From positions 1 through 12,069 of the forward strand of contig CALBET010001064.1 in the NCBI GenBank assembly GCA_937888665.1: DNA of 12,069 bases, read 5' to 3'. Positions 1 through 5,812 of the stretch are shown in pieces (positions within the stretch are counted from its first letter, which is position 1; every line of letters starts with the position of its first letter). Below the pieces are notes generated by a model. That model ran no database searches. It was given only the letters and a program-made list of their open reading frames with translations, and was not told the origin of the DNA. Both the position numbers and the translations under genes were made by a program. Source of the DNA: an uncultured Acidobacteriota bacterium. GTDB lineage: Bacteria; Acidobacteriota; Vicinamibacteria; Vicinamibacterales; UBA8438.

Positions 1-2
1 CG

Positions 3-1010
3 TTCAAAAATGGCAAGGGCGGATTTCGCGGCATGATGGATACCGCCAATAAAGCACTAGACAGTGTGCGCGACGATACGGTGGATATTGCGATTGGTGG
101 CCTGCCCAGCTTTCTATCGCGTATCGAGATTTATTCGGAGCGCATGGGTATTTTATTGCCGCTGGCGATTTTACTGGTGGGGTTGATTTTATTCGAGGCC
201 TTTCGCTCCTTTCAAGGCATGATTCTACCGCTGATCACAGCCATCCTTGCAGTAGCATGGGGTGTTGGCACAATGGGTGCGGTAGGCGTACCGATGGATG
301 TGTTTAATGCCACCACGCCGATATTAATTTTGGCCGTGGCAGCGGGCCATGCTGTGCAATTGTTGAAGCGTTATTACGAAGAATACTACCGCATCATGGA
401 TAGAAATACCGCTGGCACGACCATGACACCGCGCGAGGCAAACCGATTGGCGGTAATCGACTCTCTGTCCAAAGCTGGGCCCGTCATGATGGTAGCAGGC
501 ATGGTGGCGGCGCTGGGATTCTTTTCGCTGATGGTATTTGAAATTACCACGGTACGTACCTTTGGAATTTTCACTGGCGTGGGCATACTCGCCGCGCTGA
601 CTTTGGAAATGACGTTTATCCCAGCCATTCGCTCCATGCTCAAGCCACCGAGTGACCAGGATCGTCTGCTGGAAAAGCGCATACGAATCTGGGATATCAT
701 CGTCCATAAAATCGCTCATCAAGTAACCAACCATCGCCAGCGCGTGTTCAGTGTGGCGGCGGGGCTCACGAAGTCGGTGCTGGTCATGGTTGGCACACCG
801 TTCGTCGCGTCGCGTATCGGTCTGAACAATCCGCACTCCGCGCTGATCTACGGCGGCCTCATGGGCACGACGAGTGGCGTGGCGGGCGGGCTTGCGGCGA
901 CTGATCCGAAACTGGTGCCCTACGGGGCGATGACCGCCACGTTCTACACGGGTGCCGGTTGCTTGCTCGCGCCGTCCATCCTGTATTTCCTCGTCAAGGT
1001 GCTTCTCTGA
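3..1010 (+). CDS. Chimeric ORF: MMPL/RND exporter fragment joined to C-terminus of MadM (5' partial)
   Basis: The frame is open from base 3, so the gene is cut by the window edge; the first ATG (33) is probably internal. Residues are numbered from that ATG. Residues 1 to about 240 resemble the C-terminal half of an MMPL/HAE3-type RND exporter. Hydrophobic segments lie near 40-56, 62-85, 93-110, 149-171 and 174-198, with the family-like stretches AVAAGHAVQLLKRYYEEY and SLSKAGPVMMVAGMVAALG. From about 242 to the stop the protein matches the end of MadM, a subunit of the sodium-coupled malonate importer MadLM, including AAGLTKSVLVMVGTPFVA and SGVAGGLAATDPKLVPYGAM. The two families are unrelated. 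Three 60-nt rows counted by hand before the join are 43-57% GC; two after it are 60-73%. A working fusion is unlikely because both halves are truncated at the join. Misassembly or illegitimate recombination are the main readings. Family assignments are from memory of these families, not a search. Confidence 0.75.
   Translation, partial: FKNGKGGFRGMMDTANKALDSVRDDTVDIAIGGLPSFLSRIEIYSERMGILLPLAILLVGLILFEAFRSFQGMILPLITAILAVAWGVGTMGAVGVPMDVFNATTPILILAVAAGHAVQLLKRYYEEYYRIMDRNTAGTTMTPREANRLAVIDSLSKAGPVMMVAGMVAALGFFSLMVFEITTVRTFGIFTGVGILAALTLEMTFIPAIRSMLKPPSDQDRLLEKRIRIWDIIVHKIAHQVTNHRQRVFSVAAGLTKSVLVMVGTPFVASRIGLNNPHSALIYGGLMGTTSGVAGGLAATDPKLVPYGAMTATFYTGAGCLLAPSILYFLVKVLL
745..762. other. Junction between exporter-derived and MadM-derived sequence
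   Basis: Protein similarity switches from the MMPL exporter to MadM at about residues 240-242 (S-V-A-A-G-L), nucleotides 750-764. Base composition changes at the same place. No insertion sequence, direct repeat or tRNA is visible at the join. The reading frame is kept, which happens by chance one time in three. Confidence 0.6.
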
Positions 1011-1042
1011 CCAGGATCCCTAGCTCGGCTATGTCGACATCC

Positions 1043-1108
1043 GTGGGGCAAGGCTTTAGGGCACGGGCCCTCAGCCTTGCCTCGCAGGCCTGAAGGCCTG
1101 CGCCACAG
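1043..1108 (-). repeat. Dispersed palindromic intergenic repeat, single inverted copy
   Basis: Two nested hairpins are visible: GCAAGGCT (1048-1055) pairs with AGCCTTGC (1073-1080), and GCAGGCCT (1084-1091) pairs with AGGCCTGC (1094-1101) across a GA loop. Read on the minus strand, the order is the same as in the array at 9816-10400: CTGTGGCGCAGGCC, the GCAGGCCT palindrome, then the GCAAGGCT palindrome ending in GCCTTGCCCCAC. This copy differs by about 13 extra bases inside the second palindrome. It lies between madM' (plus) and modC (minus), which converge, so it may also act as a terminator. Confidence 0.75.
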
Positions 1109-1125
1109 AACCAACCCAGGTGAGC

Positions 1126-1797
1126 TTAGGAATCTCCTAGCCGCGGTCCGGACCGGGTGGCACGCCCCAGTTCCAGTTCGACCACCCAGTCGGCCATGGC
1201 GCAGACCTCGGCTTCGTCGTGCGACACATACACCATGGGCGTCGCCAGCTCATCTCTGATTCGCTCCAGATAGGGCAGAATCCTGGCGCGCAATCCACTG
1301 TCAAGCGCCGTCAGCGGCTCGTCGAGCAACAGCAGCAACGGCGACGTCGTCAGCGCCCGCGCAATCGCCACCCGCTGTCGCTCACCACCGGACAGGTCAC
1401 TGACGCCCCGTTCCAGCAGGGGCCGCAACTCGAGCAGGGACAAGATCTGCTCGAGCGCTGCCGCACGCCCGACGTCGGGCGTCGACCCGGCACCATACAG
1501 AATGTTGCGTGTGACGTTCATGTGCGGGAACAACGCCAGGTCCTGCGGCACGTAGCCGACGTTCCGCTCGTGGGGCGGCACATCGACACCGCCCTCCACA
1601 TCGTAGAGGGTTCGACTCCCGATGCGGATCACGCCCCGGTCGGGCGAGCGTAGCCCGGCGATCGACTCGAGCACGCTCGTCTTGCCGGAGCCGGAGGGTC
1701 CGAACAGCGCGACGACCCGAGCCTCGACCTGCTCATGGATCTCGAGCGTGAAGTCGCCCTGGCGCAGCGAAAAGTCGAGCGTGATCGGGACCGGCAT
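1126..1797 (-). CDS. modC: Molybdate ABC transporter ATP-binding protein, short form without Mop domain
   Basis: This is the ATPase that powers molybdate import through ModB at the inner membrane. Numbering from the TTG at 1803, the ABC domain has Walker A GPSGSGKT (35-42), the Q-loop in VPQDLALFPH (Q87), signature LSGGERQ (137-143), Walker B LLLLLDEP (156-163) and switch histidine H195 in VSHDEAEV. ModC proteins are usually about 350 residues, with a C-terminal TOBE/Mop domain that binds molybdate. This one stops after about 223, directly after the ABC domain, and the DNA beyond is a repeat, so the regulatory domain is absent. I prefer the ATG at 1797 over the TTG two codons upstream. Neither has a clear ribosome-binding site. 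It follows modB by 18 bp, the last gene of modABC. The modA and modB neighbours make the molybdate assignment firm; tungstate as substrate cannot be excluded. Confidence 0.93.
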   Translation of the reverse strand: MPVPITLDFSLRQGDFTLEIHEQVEARVVALFGPSGSGKTSVLESIAGLRSPDRGVIRIGSRTLYDVEGGVDVPPHERNVGYVPQDLALFPHMNVTRNILYGAGSTPDVGRAAALEQILSLLELRPLLERGVSDLSGGERQRVAIARALTTSPLLLLLDEPLTALDSGLRARILPYLERIRDELATPMVYVSHDEAEVCAMADWVVELELGRATRSGPRLGDS

Positions 1798-1815
1798 CGG
1801 CAAAGTGAGGAGTGA

Positions 1816-2472
1816 CTACGACCCGGTGGCGAACCGGTTCGACAGAAGCAACGCCCCAAACGCGATGCTCGCCGAGACAGCCAGCATGGTCATCGCGGCC
1901 GCCTCCTGTCCGGTCTCCGTATAGCTGTAGATCGCGACGGCGATCGTACGGGTGCTCGGCAACGCCCCGGCCACCATGATGGTCGCGCCGAACTCGCCAA
2001 GGGCGCGAGAAAAACCGAGCAGCGCGCCGGCGAGCACCCCTCGTTTCGCCAGGGGCAAGCTGATGGTCAGGAAGACGCGGACGGGACTCGCGCCCAAGGT
2101 GGCGGCGATCTCCTCGTAGCGTCGGTCGACTTGCTCGAACCCGGCGCGCGTGGCCCGCACGAGCAACGGCAGCCCCATCACGGCCATGGCGAGTACGACG
2201 GCTCGCCAGGTGAACATCACCTCGATCCCGAACCCCTCGAGCACGCCCCCGAGGGGACCCCGTCGCCCGAACAGCCAGATGAGAATGAGCCCGGTCGCGA
2301 CTGGCGGCAGTACCAGCGGGAGCGACACCAACGTCTCGAGCATGGCGCGGCCCGGAAACCGCCGGCGGGCCAGGACCCAGGCCAGCGCTATGCCGGGCGG
2401 TAACATCACCAGGGTCGCCAGCGCCGCCAGGGACACGGTGCGCCAGGCGATACCCAGGGTGTCACCCGTCAC
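1816..2472 (-). CDS. modB: Molybdate ABC transporter permease
   Basis: This is the inner-membrane channel subunit of the molybdate importer, 218 residues, normal for ModB. Hydrophobic segments lie near 10-33, 46-68, 90-106, 145-168 and 193-212. The cytoplasmic EAA loop that docks on ModC is clear: EEIAATLGASPVRVFLTISLP starting at residue 120, followed by the conserved SRALGEFGATIMVAG stretch at about 155-169. The start is GTG at 2472, overlapping the modA stop in the four bases GTGA. An AAGGAG motif (2478-2483 on this strand) lies five bases upstream and supports that start. The overlap implies translational coupling with modA. The gene is complete and intact. Confidence 0.95.
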   Translation of the reverse strand: MTGDTLGIAWRTVSLAALATLVMLPPGIALAWVLARRRFPGRAMLETLVSLPLVLPPVATGLILIWLFGRRGPLGGVLEGFGIEVMFTWRAVVLAMAVMGLPLLVRATRAGFEQVDRRYEEIAATLGASPVRVFLTISLPLAKRGVLAGALLGFSRALGEFGATIMVAGALPSTRTIAVAIYSYTETGQEAAAMTMLAVSASIAFGALLLSNRFATGS

Positions 2473-3242
2473 CGGCGCTCCTTCGGCATGATGAAGCCGG
2501 CAGATACGAACGCGGCGCTGGCGCCAGGTCCGCTCAGATAGGCCAGGAGCCGCTCACCCGCCACCGGGTTGGAAGACGCCGCGGTCACGGCGGCCGGATA
2601 GACGATCATCGGGCCCTCGGCGACCGGGACGGCGAAGACCAGCGTCACCTTGCCCGACGACAAGGCGTCAGTCCGATACACGATCGCGGCGTCCACGTCA
2701 CCGGCCTCGACCATGACAAGCGCCGCCCTCACGCTGTGAGTCGGCACCAAGCTGTCCTGCACCCGATCCCACAACCCCACTGATTCCAGATACGCGCGAG
2801 CGTAGACCCCGGCCGGCACCGAGGCCGGGTCGCCTATCGCGATGCGGGCGAACGACTGGAGCACGGCGGGCGAGGCGGCACGCGGCACGGGTGGCTCCCG
2901 TGGTGTCACCACGACCAGCTGATTCGACAGCAGGTCGGTCCGCGTGTCGGGCCGAAGTAACCCGTCGTCGGCCACGCGATCCATCTGGACTCGATCGGCG
3001 CTGATGAAGACATCCACTGGGGCCCCGGCCAGTATCTGCGCCGCGAGGGTGCTCGACGCCGCGAGGTTCAATTCAACCGCTATACCGGTGTCTCGTTCGA
3101 ACGCCTGCACCAACGGCTCGAGCACGGTGGTCAGGCTTGACGCCGCCGACACGATCAGTGCTCCCGGCACGCGGTCCGCGGAGCGTCCGCATCCGGTCAG
3201 CGTCAGCGCGGCCACCACGGCCAGCGCTACGGATGGACTCAT
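2469..3242 (-). CDS. modA: Molybdate-binding lipoprotein ModA
   Basis: This is the substrate-binding protein of the molybdate importer, tethered to the periplasmic side of the membrane. It has 257 residues. The N-terminus is hydrophobic (VALAVVAALTLTGC), with a lipobox L-T-G-C whose cysteine is residue 18, and no basic n-region. ModA hallmarks follow in order: VSAASSL (about 32-38), NLAASSTLAAQILAGAPVDV, IGDPASVPAGVYARAYLESV, and AGDVDAAIVYRTDA near 180-193. An in-frame TGA lies nine bases before the ATG at 3242, so translation cannot start upstream. No Shine-Dalgarno sequence precedes that ATG; the upstream DNA is almost pure A/T, suggesting a leaderless transcript. It is the first gene of modABC, divergent from the Mop-domain regulator. 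Tungstate specificity cannot be ruled out. Confidence 0.95.
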   Translation of the reverse strand: MSPSVALAVVAALTLTGCGRSADRVPGALIVSAASSLTTVLEPLVQAFERDTGIAVELNLAASSTLAAQILAGAPVDVFISADRVQMDRVADDGLLRPDTRTDLLSNQLVVVTPREPPVPRAASPAVLQSFARIAIGDPASVPAGVYARAYLESVGLWDRVQDSLVPTHSVRAALVMVEAGDVDAAIVYRTDALSSGKVTLVFAVPVAEGPMIVYPAAVTAASSNPVAGERLLAYLSGPGASAAFVSAGFIMPKERR

Positions 3243-3254
3243 ATAAAATCAATT

Positions 3255-3272
3255 TAGTATGATTACATGCTA
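3255..3272. promoter_or_regulatory. Candidate operator dyad 1 (TAGTATG-ATTA-CATGCTA)
   Basis: An inverted repeat with seven-base arms (six of seven pairs match) around a four-base ATTA spacer. It overlaps the region where the modA -10 box would lie. It does not resemble the E. coli ModE box. Its centre (3263.5) is 33 bp from the centre of the second dyad, about three helical turns. Confidence 0.4.
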
Positions 3273-3289
3273 TTTTGCAAACGTTAATA

Positions 3290-3303
3290 GTCGAATAATC
3301 GAC
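3290..3303. promoter_or_regulatory. Candidate operator dyad 2 (GTCGA-ATAA-TCGAC)
   Basis: A perfect five-base inverted repeat around a four-base ATAA spacer, the same geometry as the dyad at 3255-3272. Between the two lies the perfect palindrome TTTGCAAA (3274-3281) and, overlapping it, AACGTT (3280-3285). These are plausible binding sites for the adjacent HTH-Mop protein, but no binding motif for that family is known to me. Confidence 0.35.
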
Positions 3304-3381
3304 ACACCGGACGCGATACGCAGAGTGGTGACAGCATGCAGCGTGACCGTAGGTGCATGACCACGTAGCGAGGACGACCAG

Positions 3382-3813
3382 ATGGCGGTGCTCACGGTAC
3401 GGCAGGCGGCGGCGCGACTAGGCGTGGGGTACTCGACGCTCAAGCAGTGGATTTACCGCGGCCGGGTGCGAACAACTCTGACAGACGGCGGACATCATCG
3501 TATCGCCGAGACGGAAGTAGACCGTCTGCAGGCCACAGAGAGCCGAGCGCCGACGCGACCCGCGCCCCGCCCACACCACGGCGGGGTCCTGATGCTGGTC
3601 AGCGGGCGCAATCGTTTGCGCGGGATTGTTGAAGAGGTGCGGCGGGAGGGCCTGGTCGCTCAGGTGCGTCTGCGGATTGGCGACCAGATGCTCACGGCGG
3701 TCATTACGCGTGACGCGCTCGACGAACTGAAACTCAAGCGGGGTGACGAGGCAACCGCGTTGATCAAGGCCACAGAGGTCATGGTGGCCCGAGAGGCCCC
3801 GTCGCTATCCTAG
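3382..3813 (+). CDS. HTH-Mop fusion protein, probable molybdate-responsive regulator of modABC
   Basis: A 143-residue protein with two domains. Residues 3-50 are a MerR/excisionase-type winged helix-turn-helix (LTVRQAAARLGVGYSTLKQW, then the GGHHRI wing typical of this fold). A Pro/Arg-rich linker spans about 51-66. Residues 70-136 are a single Mop (TOBE-type) molybdate-binding domain: SGRNRLRGIVEEVRREG, AVITRDALDELKLKRGDEATALIKATEVMVA. Mop domains oligomerise and bind molybdate or tungstate oxyanions. Combined with an HTH and divergent from modABC, this protein most likely senses cytoplasmic molybdate and controls the importer and itself. That role is inferred from architecture and position. 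It differs from classical ModE in having one Mop domain and a different HTH class. A role as a molybdate store (molbindin) is an alternative. The start has a good GAGGA ribosome-binding site. Confidence 0.88.
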   Translation: MAVLTVRQAAARLGVGYSTLKQWIYRGRVRTTLTDGGHHRIAETEVDRLQATESRAPTRPAPRPHHGGVLMLVSGRNRLRGIVEEVRREGLVAQVRLRIGDQMLTAVITRDALDELKLKRGDEATALIKATEVMVAREAPSLS

Positions 3814-3972
3814 CAGCCCGTGGTGAAAGCCCCGCTGCATTCGACGGGCGCTTTATCCCGGCTGCCGGCGTTGCTTCTCGGTCGAATACTGCCCGTATTC
3901 TCCCTCGGCGCGCCTTGCCAGCCGGGCAAATCACCCGTCTCGGTCACACGCGGGGTTCCACCACGGGCTGCT
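3812..3972. repeat. 161-nt imperfect palindrome between convergent genes
   Basis: The region folds back on itself around position 3892. The outer 14 bases match perfectly (3812-3825 against 3959-3972), and the centre has a perfect six-base stem, GAATAC (3884-3889) and GTATTC (3895-3900), with a five-base loop. Both are symmetric about the same centre. Between them, CCCCGC, GACGGG and CCCGGCTG blocks of the left arm have partners in the right arm, with one- to two-base slips. It starts inside the TAG stop codon of the HTH-Mop gene and ends nine bases before the last codon of the NTF2-like gene. It could be a bidirectional terminator, a structured RNA or a small palindromic mobile unit. No gene is visible in it. 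Confidence 0.75.
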
Positions 3973-3980
3973 GGCAGCCC
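3965..3980. terminator. Possible terminator hairpin of the NTF2-like gene or the HTH-Mop gene
   Basis: GGGCTGC (3965-3971) and GCAGCCC (3974-3980) form a perfect seven-base stem with a two-base TG loop, directly beside the stop codon of the NTF2-like gene. It overlaps the end of the 161-nt palindrome, so the two structures would compete. There is no run of T on either side, so an intrinsic terminator role is only moderately supported. Confidence 0.4.
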
Positions 3981-3981
3981 G

Positions 3982-4497
3982 TTACTGACTCGTGAAGGTA
4001 GCCGGGAGCACCGACTGGAGCTGCAGCCCCCAGTGGCCATCCTGCTTGGTGACGACATACAGACCGGGTGTGGTCATGATGGGGCTGTCACCAACGTCGT
4101 AGCGCGTAAAGACAATCCGGAAGTGTACCTTGTCCGGCGAGATCTGGACCGCTTCAGCGAGGTCCAGCGTGGAACGGTCCCACCCGGACTGACGCAACAG
4201 CTCGAAATCGGTCACGATCTCCTCCGGCGAGCCCCGCAGGACGACCTGTCCGTTTCCCCCGAGACTCAGTCGTGGGAAATTGCTAATCGCAGCAACCGCG
4301 TCGTTATCGGCCGCGTTCCATGCGCGGAAGTACTCTTCGAGCGCGGCCCGCGCCTCTGCCTGGTACTGCCGCTCGTCGTCCTGGGCCAACGCAGTGACAC
4401 CCATCCCTCCGACAACGAGTGTGCAGACAAGGACCACCGCCGGAGGAACCAGACGCAGAGGTGTGTGGTCTTGCCGTGTGCAGATCCCGCTAGGCAT
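3982..4497 (-). CDS. Secreted NTF2-like (SnoaL/DUF4440-type) protein
   Basis: A 171-residue exported protein. Residues 1-38 form a signal peptide with basic n-region residues and a hydrophobic core (PPAVVLVCTLVVGGMGV); cleavage is likely after A-L-A at 36-38. The mature part begins with a helix (YQAEARAALEEYFRAWNAAD) and continues with sheet-forming stretches typical of NTF2-like alpha+beta cone folds: LRGSPEEIVTDFELL, VHFRIVFTRYDVGDS, GLYVVTKQDGHWGLQLQSVL. The fold serves many functions, from small enzymes to ligand binding, and no catalytic pair can be assigned. The ATG at 4497 is preferred because AAGGAGG lies six bases upstream; that motif directly abuts the alternative GTG at 4503, leaving no spacing. 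The gene is divergent from the propeller-like gene and convergent with the HTH-Mop gene. Its role is unknown. Confidence 0.8.
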   Translation of the reverse strand: MPSGICTRQDHTPLRLVPPAVVLVCTLVVGGMGVTALAQDDERQYQAEARAALEEYFRAWNAADNDAVAAISNFPRLSLGGNGQVVLRGSPEEIVTDFELLRQSGWDRSTLDLAEAVQISPDKVHFRIVFTRYDVGDSPIMTTPGLYVVTKQDGHWGLQLQSVLPATFTSQ

Positions 4498-4503
4498 GGG
4501 CAC

Positions 4504-4510
4504 CCTCCTT
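4504..4510 (-). promoter_or_regulatory. Strong ribosome-binding site (AAGGAGG) deciding the NTF2-like start
   Basis: AAGGAGG on the minus strand sits six bases before the ATG at 4497 and zero bases before the GTG at 4503, so the ATG is the likely start. It is the strongest Shine-Dalgarno sequence I see in the window. Confidence 0.75.
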
Positions 4511-4690
4511 GGGTGTCATCGGTTGGTGACGTGCAGCCGGTCAAGTGTAGACCGAACTCGAACCGTTATGGAATTGACGCGGGGGGACGGTCACGGGGCC
4601 TTCGGCCCGCCGGGCCGCCGTGCTAGCATGGCCGTTACTTCCGTCACGACACTCGCCACGGTCCCGTCAATGGACCAGAGGAGATTTCAC
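4511..4690. promoter_or_regulatory. Divergent intergenic region between NTF2-like and propeller-like genes
   Basis: About 180 bases with no gene. A hairpin GGGCC-TTC-GGCCC lies at 4596-4608 with no T run. A weak plus-strand -10 candidate, TAGCAT (4624-4629), has TTCGGC 17 bases upstream as a poor -35. AGAGGAGA (4677-4684) is a good ribosome-binding site seven bases before the ATG at 4691 (counted from GAGGAG). Promoters for both genes must lie here, but I cannot place them with confidence. Confidence 0.45.
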
Positions 4691-5785
4691 ATGTCGCATC
4701 GAACCTGGTGCTCGCTGTGCACGATCGGTCTGTCGGTGTTTCTGCTGACCCCGGCCCAGACGCTGTTGGCCGCTGAGGGTCCGACACTGGCCGCCGGGGG
4801 CCCGCTCGCGTTTGGCCCCGACAATGTCCTGTTCATCGCGGATAACGGCGCCGCGAAGATCGTCGCGCTCGAACTGGGGGCGCAGGGGGCCGGTGCGACA
4901 CGCGGGACGCTGGACGTACCCGGCATCGATCGGCAGATCGCGGCCCTCCTCGGCACGGACCAGAGTCAGATCCGGATCAACGATCTGGCGATCAACCCCG
5001 CGTCCCAGAATGCCTTCCTGTCGGTGTCCCGCGGTCTTGGTGCCAATGCGACACCGGTGCTCCTGCGTGTGGACGGGGCCGGAACGATCGACGTGGTGTC
5101 GTTGAGTGCCGTCACCTATACCGAACTCGCCTTACCCAACGCCCCCGCCGCAAACCCGAGCGCGCGCAGAGACCCGCGGTCGTCGTCGGTCACCGACATG
5201 TCGTTCGTCAACGACCAGCTGTTCATCGCGGGGCTGTCCAGCGAAGAGTTTTCGTCAAAGCTCCGCTCGGTCGACTACCCGTTCGCGTCGATAAACAGCG
5301 GCGCGAGCGTGGAGATCTGGCACGCCGCGCATGGACGATTCGAAACCCACTCACCGGTCTACACGTTCGTCCCGTACGAAATTGATGGCGAGCAGAACCT
5401 GATCGCGGGGTACCTCTGCACGCCGCTGGTGAAATTCCCGGTCACGACGCTGCAGCCAGGCGCGAAGGTAATGGGCACGACCATCGCCGAGCTGGGCAGC
5501 GGGAACCGACCGATCGACATGGTTGTGTACAAGAAGGACGGTGCCGACTACCTCCTCATGTCGAACACCAGCCACGGCGTGATGAAGATTCCGACGGCGG
5601 ACTTCGACACCCAGCCCGGATTGACCGAACCGGTCGGCGGCGGAGACACGGCCGGCGTCACCTTCGAGACGATCCGGCATCTGACCGGAGTTGAGCAGCT
5701 CGATGTGCTGGACGACAAGCGCATGGTCGTGATCACGCGAAACGACTCGGGACAGGCCGACCTCGAAGCGCTGGCCCTGCCGTAG
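4691..5785 (+). CDS. Secreted propeller-like protein of unknown function
   Basis: A 364-residue exported protein. The signal peptide is residues 1 to about 27 (SHR n-region, hydrophobic core CTIGLSVFLLT, likely cleavage after L-L-A-A). The mature part opens with GPLAFGPDNVLFIADNGAAKIVALEL, a strand pattern seen in NHL, SMP-30 and quinoprotein beta-propellers. Similar blade-like segments recur: INDLAINPASQNAFLSVSRG, VTDMSFVNDQLFIAGLSSE, RPIDMVVYKKDGADYLLMSN and LDVLDDKRMVVITRND. A single cysteine in YLCTPLVKFP (C243) is the only one in the mature chain. The fold is inferred from these strands. No catalytic residues or cofactor ligands can be named. The start at 4691 is fixed by AGAGGAGA upstream; the frame is open further upstream but that part is not coding-like. 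It is the first of three tightly spaced envelope genes, so a periplasmic or surface partner of the receptor is plausible. Confidence 0.75.
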   Translation: MSHRTWCSLCTIGLSVFLLTPAQTLLAAEGPTLAAGGPLAFGPDNVLFIADNGAAKIVALELGAQGAGATRGTLDVPGIDRQIAALLGTDQSQIRINDLAINPASQNAFLSVSRGLGANATPVLLRVDGAGTIDVVSLSAVTYTELALPNAPAANPSARRDPRSSSVTDMSFVNDQLFIAGLSSEEFSSKLRSVDYPFASINSGASVEIWHAAHGRFETHSPVYTFVPYEIDGEQNLIAGYLCTPLVKFPVTTLQPGAKVMGTTIAELGSGNRPIDMVVYKKDGADYLLMSNTSHGVMKIPTADFDTQPGLTEPVGGGDTAGVTFETIRHLTGVEQLDVLDDKRMVVITRNDSGQADLEALALP

Positions 5786-5789
5786 CGCC

Positions 5790-5802
5790 CCGGTTGAACC
5801 GG
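5790..5802. repeat. Short perfect palindrome CCGGTT-G-AACCGG
   Basis: Six-base arms around a single G in the 27-base gap between the propeller-like and Ig-like genes. It could be an RNA processing or attenuation hairpin within the operon, or chance in GC-rich DNA. Confidence 0.3.
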
Positions 5803-5812
5803 TCATTGGTCG

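Larger units (their letters stand above)
3243..3381. promoter_or_regulatory. Divergent control region between modA and the HTH-Mop regulator
   Basis: Bases 3241-3300 contain only 14 G or C out of 60, a sharp AT-rich island in GC-rich DNA, as expected for divergent promoters. On the minus strand, TTGCAA (3275-3280) and TAAATT (3251-3256), 18 bases apart, form a weak sigma70-like pair that would start transcription about at the modA ATG. On the plus strand, ATTACA (3262-3267) and TAATAG (3285-3290), 17 apart, are a weak candidate. GAGGA at 3370-3374, seven bases before the ATG at 3382, is a good ribosome-binding site for the regulator. The promoter calls are tentative. The island itself is plain. 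Confidence 0.65.

Noticed and set aside
1126..1797. modC truncated by a recent frameshift
   Set aside because: The ABC domain is complete, and the DNA after the stop is a palindromic repeat with no recognisable Mop-coding remnant in any frame, so the short form looks established.
3255..3303. ModE-box operator
   Set aside because: The dyads do not match the known ModE consensus, and the neighbouring regulator has a different HTH class.
3812..3972. Integron attC site
   Set aside because: The length and palindromic shape fit loosely, but no GTTRRRY and RYYYAAC core pair is found at the ends, and no integrase or cassette gene neighbours it.
4280..4690. Longer start for the propeller-like gene
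   Set aside because: The frame is open upstream, but it overlaps the NTF2-like gene and lacks a signal peptide. The ATG at 4691 has a good ribosome-binding site and a proper signal sequence.
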